Origin: Chloroflexota bacterium
GTDB lineage: Bacteria; Chloroflexota; Dehalococcoidia; Tepidiformales; Tepidiformaceae
NCBI GenBank assembly: GCA_025350285.1
Contig: JANXYE010000297.1
Location: forward strand, 1 to 5,171
DNA: 5,171 bases
Reading direction: 5' to 3'
Part shown: piece by piece, positions 1-5,171 of the stretch
Layout of the letters: each line of letters opens with the position of its first letter
Position numbering within the stretch: the first letter of the stretch is position 1
Position numbers and translations under genes: made by a program
Notes under the pieces: generated by a model
What the model was told of the DNA's origin: nothing
What the model saw: only the letters and a program-made list of their open reading frames with translations
Database searches by the model: none

Positions 1-1
1 C

Positions 2-799
2 GAGATCACGCCGCCGCAGCGAAGCTTGCCACGCGTGCTCGGCCGCCGGGCCGGACTGCTGGCGGATGCAGCCGAAGCCATCAACGTCATCCAGCGGCCC
101 GACCGCCAATCCAGCCTCGAAGCCTCGGCCGAACTCGCGGCCCTTGGCGCGAATCCCGCCTGGCACCTGGTCACCCGTGGCCGCACCGAGACGATGATCT
201 CGGCGGACCTCGACCGGGCCGCCGCGTCCAATATCCGCCAGATCCTCTGCATCCGCGGTGATCACGATGTCGAGCCTGGCGCGCCCGAAGTCACGATCCG
301 GCGGGCTATCGAGCTTGCCGCCGCGGGGGTGCCCGGCGCCCTCATCGGCGCAACCCTGAACCAGTATCTCCGGGATCGTCCCGCCGCCCTCAAGAACCTG
401 CTCCCGAAGCTCGCCGCCGGCGCCTCCTACGTCCAAACCCAACCCGTGTTCGACCTCGCGGCCCTCACGCCGCTGGCCGGCGAGGTGAAGGCTCGCGTCC
501 CAGGCACGTCGATCATCGCGATGGCGATGCCCCTTGTCTCGGCGGCGGCCGCCTCGGGCATCGCCGTGCGGCTGGGCATCGAACTCCCAGACGCTGGCGA
601 CGGCGGCGTTGGCGCCGCCTGGGAGCGCTTCGCGAAGATCCTGGCCGAACTGGTAGAGAGCCCGCTCGTAGACGGCGTCGCGATCATGACCTACGAGATG
701 GACCCCCACCCAGAAACCGGTGAGCGCATCCTCCAAGCGTTGCGGTTGGCGGGCGCGCTCCCCCCGCTGACAGCTGAACCGCCCTCTTCGTGCCCGTGA
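2..799 (+). CDS. Methylenetetrahydrofolate reductase-like (MetF-family) protein, 5' end cut off by the window
   Basis: Probable FAD-dependent TIM-barrel enzyme of the MetF family, which reduces 5,10-methylene-tetrahydrofolate to 5-methyl-tetrahydrofolate in the cytoplasm, supplying methyl groups for methionine or the methyl branch of C1 metabolism. The frame is open from base 2 and gives 265 residues to the TGA at 797-799. The first visible residues, EITPP, match the family's first beta strand with its catalytic Glu (E. coli MetF EFFPP, Glu28), so about 20-30 N-terminal residues lie upstream. A TTG at 26 is the first start-like codon inside the window, but starting there would remove this motif. 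Other family marks, counted from the visible E as 1, are AINV (27-30), IRGDHD (84-89, aspartate equivalent to E. coli Asp120), IGAT-N (115-120), YVQTQPVFD (143-151) and a late GVAIM strand. The protein is divergent: the usual TCRDRN stretch reads TRGRTE and the NP of IGAA-NP is NQ. Family membership is fairly secure. The exact cofactor (folate or another C1 carrier) and electron donor are inferred. lgt starts 25 nt downstream. Confidence 0.82.
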   Translation, partial: EITPPQRSLPRVLGRRAGLLADAAEAINVIQRPDRQSSLEASAELAALGANPAWHLVTRGRTETMISADLDRAAASNIRQILCIRGDHDVEPGAPEVTIRRAIELAAAGVPGALIGATLNQYLRDRPAALKNLLPKLAAGASYVQTQPVFDLAALTPLAGEVKARVPGTSIIAMAMPLVSAAAASGIAVRLGIELPDAGDGGVGAAWERFAKILAELVESPLVDGVAIMTYEMDPHPETGERILQALRLAGALPPLTAEPPSSCP

Positions 800-812
800 A
801 CGGAGGCTGCTG

Positions 813-818
813 TACGCT
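813..818 (+). promoter_or_regulatory. Possible -10 box (TACGCT) for a leaderless lgt transcript
   Basis: TACGCT fits the TANNNT -10 consensus and ends 6 nt before the lgt ATG at 825, so transcription would start at or next to the start codon. This is the usual geometry of leaderless messages in GC-rich bacteria. The only Shine-Dalgarno-like string, GGAGG at 802-806, is 18 nt from the ATG, which is too far to serve it well. No good -35 element is evident (TTCGTG at 787-792 is weak and 20 nt away). Read-through from the upstream gene is the alternative. Confidence 0.33.
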
Positions 819-824
819 TCGGGC

Positions 825-1703
825 ATGCCCTTCCTCGCCATCAACATCGATATCGACCCCACGATGTTCGACCTCGGGCCGCTCACCCTGACGTGGCATG
901 GTTTCTTCACTGCGGTTGGAATCATCGCCGGCGTCTGGCTCGCCGTCGCCCTCTGTAAGAGGGATGGCATCCCCACGGAAATCGCCCAGGAGATCGCACT
1001 CGTCGGCGTCCCGTCCGCGATCGTCGGGGCGCGGCTCTTCTACGTCTTCGAACATTGGGACAAGTTTTCCGGCGACATCCCAAGGATCGTGACAGGCCTG
1101 ACCGAGGGCGGGATCACGCTCTATGGCGGGTTGCTCGGCGGCGTCCTCGGCGGGCTCGCGTACAGCCTGTGGAAGAAGTTGCCTATCGCAATCACACTCG
1201 ATGCCGCCGCGCCTGGCATGCTTCTCGGACAGGCCCTTGGCCGCGTCGGTGACCTGATTAACGGTGAGCACTGGGCCGACGCATCAAGCCTCCCCTGGGC
1301 CTTCCGCTACACGAACCCAAACACGCTCGGCGAAATCGGGAAGGCTGTGCAGCCCACGGCCGGCGGGTACGAACTCGTCGGCGACGTCATCATCCTCGGC
1401 CTCCTGCTGTTCGTCTTCCGGCGAATCTTTCGAACGCCCGGTTGGCTCTTTTGTACCTACATGGTGCTGTACGGCGCGCTGCGGTTCGTGCTTTCCTTCA
1501 CCCGCACGAACGAACAGGTCATCGGAAGCGTCCCCGTCCCACAGCTCGTTAGCGGCATCATCGTGGGCGCGGCGCTGGTGCTTGCCAGCATTCTGATGCG
1601 CTGGCCGGGTCCAATCACGCCGGAATTCGTCGCCCGGATACGACGCCAACACCCCGAAGCGGGCGAGCCACCATCGGCCACACCGGACACGGCGATCTTC
1701 TAG
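825..1703 (+). CDS. lgt: Prolipoprotein diacylglyceryl transferase (Lgt)
   Basis: Integral membrane enzyme that moves the diacylglyceryl group from phosphatidylglycerol to the lipobox cysteine of prolipoproteins, the first step of lipoprotein maturation. It has 292 residues, normal for Lgt. About seven hydrophobic segments are visible near residues 22-44, 55-75, 95-118, 121-140, 186-202, 206-225 and 238-260, followed by a polar Pro-rich tail. The N-terminus IDPTMFDLGPLTLTWHG aligns without gaps to E. coli FDPVIFSIGPVALHWYG. The Lgt signature is GRVGDLINGE (139-148), preceded by GGITLYGG (95-102). A QPTAGGYE stretch (176-183) stands for the usual HPSQLYE, and YGALRF (216-221) holds the equivalents of E. 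coli Tyr235 and Arg239. Compared with E. coli, Tyr26 is His25, His103 is Tyr100, Asn146 is Asp143, Gly154 is Ala151 and Glu243 is Ser224. Arg143 (R140), Glu151 (E148) and Arg239 (R220) are kept. The ATG at 825 gives the family-typical N-terminus. The stop TAG overlaps the next gene's GTG. Family call is strong; the activity of this variant is inferred. Confidence 0.95.
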   Translation: MPFLAINIDIDPTMFDLGPLTLTWHGFFTAVGIIAGVWLAVALCKRDGIPTEIAQEIALVGVPSAIVGARLFYVFEHWDKFSGDIPRIVTGLTEGGITLYGGLLGGVLGGLAYSLWKKLPIAITLDAAAPGMLLGQALGRVGDLINGEHWADASSLPWAFRYTNPNTLGEIGKAVQPTAGGYELVGDVIILGLLLFVFRRIFRTPGWLFCTYMVLYGALRFVLSFTRTNEQVIGSVPVPQLVSGIIVGAALVLASILMRWPGPITPEFVARIRRQHPEAGEPPSATPDTAIF

Positions 1704-1966
1704 TGGCCGCGCACCAGGAACTGCTGCTCTACAGGAAGCGCGGCGAGTGTCCCCTCTGCGACATCGCCGCTGAGGCGCTCGCGCCAATCGCCCGGCGTCT
1801 GAATCTGGCTGTGAACGCGGTGGATATTGAATCGGACGCGGAGCTGTTCGACCGCTATCAGTTCGACGTACCGGTCGTGCTCTTCGGCGGCGTGGAGGTG
1901 GCCCGTGGGCGGGTCGTCCCGCCCGTCGTCGAGGCCCGGCTGCGGGAGATCCGTGACGCCAACTGA
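1703..1966 (+). CDS. Small glutaredoxin-like protein (DUF836-type thioredoxin fold, CPLC motif)
   Basis: An 87-residue single-domain thioredoxin-fold protein of the glutaredoxin-like DUF836 type. It begins with a beta strand (ELLLYRK, 6-12), then GECPLCD with the redox pair C16 and C19 at the start of the first helix (AAEALAPIARRL). A second strand, LAVNAVDIESD (35-45), follows, and then the DVPVVLFGG segment (55-63), whose V56-P57 is the expected cis-proline facing the active site. It ends with a C-terminal helix. No signal peptide or membrane segment is present, so it should be cytoplasmic. The start is the GTG at 1703 inside TAGTG, overlapping the lgt stop by one base. No Shine-Dalgarno is obvious, so translation is probably coupled to lgt. 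DUF836 proteins are usually presumed thiol-disulfide oxidoreductases; substrate and reductant cannot be read from the sequence. It is the last plus-strand gene and faces the minus-strand pair across 82 nt. Confidence 0.86.
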   Translation: MAAHQELLLYRKRGECPLCDIAAEALAPIARRLNLAVNAVDIESDAELFDRYQFDVPVVLFGGVEVARGRVVPPVVEARLREIRDAN

Positions 1967-1997
1967 CCGCGATCCGCACCGTTTCCTCGATTCCGAC

Positions 1998-2015
1998 GTT
2001 CCCGGCGCCGTGAAC
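1998..2015. repeat. Imperfect 18-bp palindrome between convergent genes
   Basis: GTTC-c-CGGCGCCG-t-GAAC reads the same on both strands except for one symmetric mismatch pair (2002/2011). It lies in the 82-nt gap where the two transcription units meet. It could form a small stem-loop acting as a weak bidirectional terminator, or be a protein site, but there is no T-run on either side and the central bases leave little room for a loop. In such GC-rich DNA a chance palindrome is plausible. The rest of the gap (1967-2048) shows nothing recognisable. Confidence 0.3.
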
Positions 2016-2048
2016 CCGCGCGAGCCCGACGCCCTTTGCACTGCGCGC

Positions 2049-2417
2049 CTACCGCAACACCCGTTCGAACCAGATCCCGCCATCCGGGCCCTCGCCATGC
2101 AGCGGACGCAGCCCCATCCGGTTCCAGAAATACACGGAGAGCCCCAGGTGGGGTGGAGCCCACGCCCGCAACGTCCGCCAGTGCCCCGTTTCGGCTCGCT
2201 GGCGAAGCAATCGCGCGCTCTCTGAACCGAGCCCGTAGCCGCGAAACGCTGGATCGACTTCCAAGCGGGCGATGAACAACTCGTCTCCGGCCGCCCGCAG
2301 CTCAACACGCCCCGCCGCGACGCCGTCCGCCATGCGTAGCACCCGGCCAGTCGCCCCCGCGTGATTCCAGCTCAATTCGATGCATGCCCGCTCTCCGGTC
2401 AGCGACTCGGTGTTCAT
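2049..2417 (-). CDS. GNAT-family N-acetyltransferase
   Basis: A short protein of 122 residues from the ATG at 2417. It shows the core of the GNAT fold: a strand LFIARLEVDPAFR (47-59), then the acetyl-CoA pyrophosphate loop R59-G-Y-G62-L-G64, which fits the motif A pattern R-x-x-G-x-G, and a helix ESARLLRQRA. The C-terminal LGLSVYFWNRMGLRP (91-105) is the motif B pattern, in which a residue after a short helix often acts as the general acid. The N-terminal strands are reduced, so it is at the small end of the family. Family members move acetyl from acetyl-CoA to small amines or protein amino groups; the substrate here cannot be inferred. A GTG at 2429 would add four residues, but the ATG is preferred because it overlaps the helicase stop as ATGA and has GGGAG 11 nt upstream. 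It is therefore likely translationally coupled to the helicase gene. Confidence 0.83.
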   Translation of the reverse strand: MNTESLTGERACIELSWNHAGATGRVLRMADGVAAGRVELRAAGDELFIARLEVDPAFRGYGLGSESARLLRQRAETGHWRTLRAWAPPHLGLSVYFWNRMGLRPLHGEGPDGGIWFERVLR

Positions 2418-5161
2418 CGAGTCAGCCACTCCCGCGCTCGCGCCGCCACGGCTGCCGTATCGCCCCGGAAACGCGTGCAGCGCGGCAGCGCATCGATGAA
2501 GTCCTGGCCGTAACGCTTCTCATAGACTCGCCGGTCGAGCACAGCGACCACCCCGTAGTCGGACTTGTCCCGGATCAGGCGGCCAAAACCCTGGCGGAAC
2601 TTGAGGACCGCCCCCGGGAGCGCGTATTCACCAAAGGCGTTGTCGTACTGTTCCGAACGGGCGCGATACACCGGGTCGCTCGGGACGGCGAACGGCAGTT
2701 TCGCGATGATCAGCATCGAGAGCGCGTCGCCCCGGATATCCACACCTTCCCAGAAGCTGGCGGTCCCGAAAATGACCGACCGCGGGTGCTCGACGAGGTT
2801 GTCGCGGAGGCGTGCGGGCGAGCCATCGGCGCCCTGCACTAACACCGAAATGCCCGCCTCCTCGAGTTCGCGCCGGGCCTTTTCCGCCGTCTTCTTGAGC
2901 GCCGCATGCGAAGTGAACAGCGCGAGGGTCCGCCCCTCCGATGCCTTCACAAGTTGGACGACGGCCGCGGCCACCGCATCTGTGTACGCGCGGTCATTGG
3001 GGTCGGGGATGTCCGTGAAGGCGGCCAGCAGGGTCGAACGCTCGTAGTCGAACGGCGAACCCAACTGTAGCGTCCCCGGCTGGTCGAAGCCGAGGCGTCG
3101 CGCCGCGTAGTCCATGCTGCCGCCCGCGCTGAGCGTCGCGCTCGTGGCAACGACCGTCCGTTTCTTTTCGAACAGCTTCTCCCAGAGCGTTGGCCCGACG
3201 TCGAGCGGCGCGGAGTTCAGGGACGCCGTCCCGTCCCGTTCGCGGGCAATCCAGACGATCGTCTCATCACCGGTCGTACTCATCAGATCCTGGAGCGTCC
3301 CGCGCAACTCTTCGAGCCGCCGCGCCGCGGACGACACTTCGCCGGCGAGCGTGTCCGCCTGGTCCCCGCCGCCTGTCGCCGCAACCGCCTCCGCGGCCCT
3401 CGAAACGATCCCGAGGACGCCCCGGAGCGATTTGTCGAGAGCGTCCCAGGCGTTCTCTGGGCCCTCCCAGGCGGGTTGGGCGCGCACTGACCGGTCGATG
3501 AGCAGGCGGTCGTCCTCGCCGGTCCTTGGCAGGAACGCGGCCAGCTGTTCGAAGCACGGCGCCATTTTCGGATGAACCGCGCCAACCGCTTCCTCTAAGG
3601 CAGCCGCGGCCATCGTCACCGCGCCCTCAGGAAGCGCCTTCAGGAGCGTCACGATGCCGCCTTCTCGCTGGTCGCTCCGCCGCGGACGGTGAATCCCATC
3701 GAGTGCTTCGGCTAGCGTCCGGCGGCTGACCATCCCACCGAACTGCTTGGTGGCAACGTCCTCGAGGTTGTGTGCTTCATCGATGATCAGGTGGTCGTAC
3801 GAAGCGATAGCGCCCCCACCCGCCGCGATGTCCGCGAGGAGCAAGGCGTGGTTCACGACAACCAGGTGGGCCGATTCCGCCGATTTGCGCGCCCGCTGGA
3901 GGAAGCAGTTACCCTCCCGCACCTGCGCGTTGGGCCGCTGGAGACAGTCCGTATCCTGGGCCGAGAACCGGTGCCAGGTGCTCCAGTCGTCGCCATCGAG
4001 GTTCAGTTCGGCCCGGTCGCCGGTGTCCGTCTCGGGCAGCCAGAGGAGCATCGCCGCCGCCAGCTTCGCGAAGTCCGGATCGCCCAGGTTGCTCGCGTAG
4101 CTCGCCGTCCAGCGGCGCAGGCAGAGATAGTTCGAGCGGCCCTTCAACAGCGAGGCGCGCAACGCCGACTCGTCTTCGATCACCCCCGCGGCCTTCAGCA
4201 TTCGCCGAAGCGCCGGGATATCCTTCGTGAACAGCTGCTCCTGGAGGTTGATGGTGTTCGTCGAAATAACCACGCGTTCGCCGTTCGCGAGCGCGTGCAG
4301 CGCCGCCGGCACGAGGTAGGCCAGCGATTTCCCCTCGCCCGTGCCTGCTTCGACCATGTAGTGCCCGCCCCGCCGAAAGCTCTCGCCCACCGCCTCGGCC
4401 ATCTGGACCTGCTCCGTGCGCTCCTCGAAGTCGTCGATCACCGTGTCTGCCGCCGCGAAGACGCTTCGTACTCGCCCGGCCGGGATCGCGGTCCGGGTTT
4501 CTTTCTTGTCGAGGCTCGCGTAGGCCGGCGCGCGACGGACGGAGGGCAAGGCGCGCTCGGAGACGGGCATCTCCCGCCATTCGTCGCCAGCGATCGCCTC
4601 CGCCATCGCCAGGTCGTGGATGGCGACCAGGCGGGCGAGTTGCAAGCGCACCAACGGCTCGATCGTCTCCGCCTGCTTGCGCAAGGCGACGAAGATGTTC
4701 GCGGCCGCTCGCGCGTCGGGGAGCGCGCGATGGTGCTCTTCCGCGGGCACGCCAAGGTGCGCGGCGAGGTCCATCAGACCGCGCCGGGGAAGGTTCGGGA
4801 TCAGCAATCGCGAAAGCGCCGCCGTATCAACGGCTTGCCCCGGGAAGTACACCGCGCCGCGTCGCAAGAACGCCAGGTCGAACCCGATGTTCTGGCCGAC
4901 GATCGTGCTGTCGCCCGCGAACACCATGAGCGCGGTAGCGATATCGCTGAGCACCGGCGCTCCCTTGACCGCGCCGTTCGTGATCCCCGTCATCTCCTCA
5001 ATGAACCGTGGAATCTCCCGGCCGGGGTTCACGAGCGACTCGAACGAGTCCAACACCAGGCCGTCAGCGTCGAAGCGCACCGCGCCCACTTCGGTGATGC
5101 GGTCGCGATCGAGGTCGAGCCCGGTCGTTTCGATGTCAACGGCGACGAACGTCTGGCTCAC
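2414..5161 (-). CDS. dinG: DinG-family ATP-dependent DNA helicase with N-terminal DEDDh 3'-5' exonuclease domain
   Basis: A 915-residue two-domain enzyme. Residues 1-165 are an epsilon/PolC-like exonuclease: Exo I DIETTG (D9, E11), Exo II GQNIGFD (D95) and Exo III H144-x4-D149, so all DEDDh catalytic residues are present. A linker (about 166-244) leads to an XPD/DinG-type superfamily 2 helicase: Q-like region FEERTEQVQMA (245-255), Walker A GTGEGKS (273-279), TNTINLQEQ (301-309), DEAH (461-464), TSATLS (673-678), FWEGVDI (803-809) and motif VI QGFGRLIR (857-864). Family helicases unwind DNA 5'-3' using ATP and act in repair, R-loop or replication-conflict processing. Only three cysteines (C347, C406, C419) lie in the stretch where DinG and XPD carry four for a 4Fe-4S cluster, so cluster binding is uncertain. 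This exonuclease fusion resembles the Firmicutes DinG architecture, where the cluster is lacking. The start is the GTG at 5161, which suits the usual short lead into the Exo I motif. The frame stays open to the window edge 10 nt upstream, so an earlier start is possible. The TGA overlaps the GNAT ATG. Confidence 0.93.
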   Translation of the reverse strand: MSQTFVAVDIETTGLDLDRDRITEVGAVRFDADGLVLDSFESLVNPGREIPRFIEEMTGITNGAVKGAPVLSDIATALMVFAGDSTIVGQNIGFDLAFLRRGAVYFPGQAVDTAALSRLLIPNLPRRGLMDLAAHLGVPAEEHHRALPDARAAANIFVALRKQAETIEPLVRLQLARLVAIHDLAMAEAIAGDEWREMPVSERALPSVRRAPAYASLDKKETRTAIPAGRVRSVFAAADTVIDDFEERTEQVQMAEAVGESFRRGGHYMVEAGTGEGKSLAYLVPAALHALANGERVVISTNTINLQEQLFTKDIPALRRMLKAAGVIEDESALRASLLKGRSNYLCLRRWTASYASNLGDPDFAKLAAAMLLWLPETDTGDRAELNLDGDDWSTWHRFSAQDTDCLQRPNAQVREGNCFLQRARKSAESAHLVVVNHALLLADIAAGGGAIASYDHLIIDEAHNLEDVATKQFGGMVSRRTLAEALDGIHRPRRSDQREGGIVTLLKALPEGAVTMAAAALEEAVGAVHPKMAPCFEQLAAFLPRTGEDDRLLIDRSVRAQPAWEGPENAWDALDKSLRGVLGIVSRAAEAVAATGGGDQADTLAGEVSSAARRLEELRGTLQDLMSTTGDETIVWIARERDGTASLNSAPLDVGPTLWEKLFEKKRTVVATSATLSAGGSMDYAARRLGFDQPGTLQLGSPFDYERSTLLAAFTDIPDPNDRAYTDAVAAAVVQLVKASEGRTLALFTSHAALKKTAEKARRELEEAGISVLVQGADGSPARLRDNLVEHPRSVIFGTASFWEGVDIRGDALSMLIIAKLPFAVPSDPVYRARSEQYDNAFGEYALPGAVLKFRQGFGRLIRDKSDYGVVAVLDRRVYEKRYGQDFIDALPRCTRFRGDTAAVAARAREWLTR
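2429..2433 (-). promoter_or_regulatory. Shine-Dalgarno-like GGGAG for the GNAT gene
   Basis: On the minus strand GGGAG lies inside the end of the helicase gene, 11 nt before the ATG at 2417. The alternative GTG start at 2429 uses the last G of this same motif and so could not be served by it. This, with the ATGA overlap, decides the start in favour of 2417. Confidence 0.42.
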
Positions 5162-5171
5162 CGGCGGGGTC

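Noticed and set aside
26..799. TTG at 26 as the true start of the MetF-like gene
   Set aside because: The frame is open to the window edge, and the residues before it (EITPP) are the conserved catalytic first strand of the family.
684..1271. Minus-strand open frame of 195 codons opposite lgt
   Set aside because: Its translation is rich in Arg, Asp, Glu and Gly without any recognisable fold, and it lies opposite the strongly recognisable Lgt. It is a GC-driven shadow.
1284..1979. Minus-strand open frame of 231 codons
   Set aside because: It lies opposite lgt and the CPLC redox gene. It is Arg-rich and low in complexity, with no family resemblance.
1967..2048. Intrinsic terminator for the plus-strand genes
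   Set aside because: I found no stable GC stem followed by a T-run, only the imperfect palindrome listed separately.
1827..2225. Plus-strand open frame of 132 codons across the convergent gap
   Set aside because: Arg/Ser/Pro-rich shadow of the redox gene and the GNAT antisense strand, with no start signal or domain.
1700..2308. Minus-strand open frame of 202 codons overlapping the GNAT gene
   Set aside because: It is in another frame across both the redox gene and the GNAT gene. The GNAT frame carries motif A and an ATGA start, while this one has no coherent motif.
2049..2429. GTG at 2429 as the GNAT start
   Set aside because: It overlaps the likely ribosome binding site and lengthens the overlap with the helicase. 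The ATG at 2417 fits better.
3909..4580. Minus-strand open frame of 223 codons inside the helicase gene
   Set aside because: Out-of-frame shadow on the same strand; the helicase frame contains all the motifs through this interval.

Overview
The window is a very GC-rich, densely coding bacterial segment with five protein genes and almost no non-coding space. Codon third positions are mostly G or C, so long antisense shadow frames lie under every real gene. The protein styles (an Lgt with TWHG and GRVGDLINGEHW motifs, a MetF-like barrel with an EITPP start, and an exonuclease-DinG fusion) remind me of Chloroflexota, perhaps Dehalococcoidia or Tepidiforma-like lineages. That is an impression from family resemblance, not a demonstrated placement. 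I see no tRNA, rRNA, CRISPR array, insertion sequence, phage gene or long repeat.

Left half, plus strand: the 3' part of a methylenetetrahydrofolate reductase-like gene enters from the left edge. After a 25-nt gap comes lgt, the prolipoprotein diacylglyceryl transferase. Its stop codon overlaps by one base (TAGTG) the GTG start of a small CPLC thioredoxin-fold protein of the glutaredoxin-like DUF836 type. The three genes could form one transcript, but a TANNNT box seven to twelve bases before the lgt ATG suggests that lgt may also start its own leaderless message.

Right half, minus strand: a 915-residue DinG-type helicase with an N-terminal DEDDh exonuclease domain begins within 10 nt of the right edge. 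It is followed through an ATGA stop/start overlap by a short GNAT acetyltransferase. The two transcription units converge on an 82-nt gap (1967-2048). This gap holds one imperfect 18-bp palindrome and no convincing terminator with a T-run.

Functionally this is mostly housekeeping: one-carbon metabolism, lipoprotein maturation, a small redox protein, and DNA repair or processing. I do not see a multi-gene undescribed system. The items most worth a second look are residue-level. The Lgt carries substitutions at several positions important in the E. coli enzyme. The DinG-like helicase has only three of the four cysteines expected for an iron-sulfur cluster.
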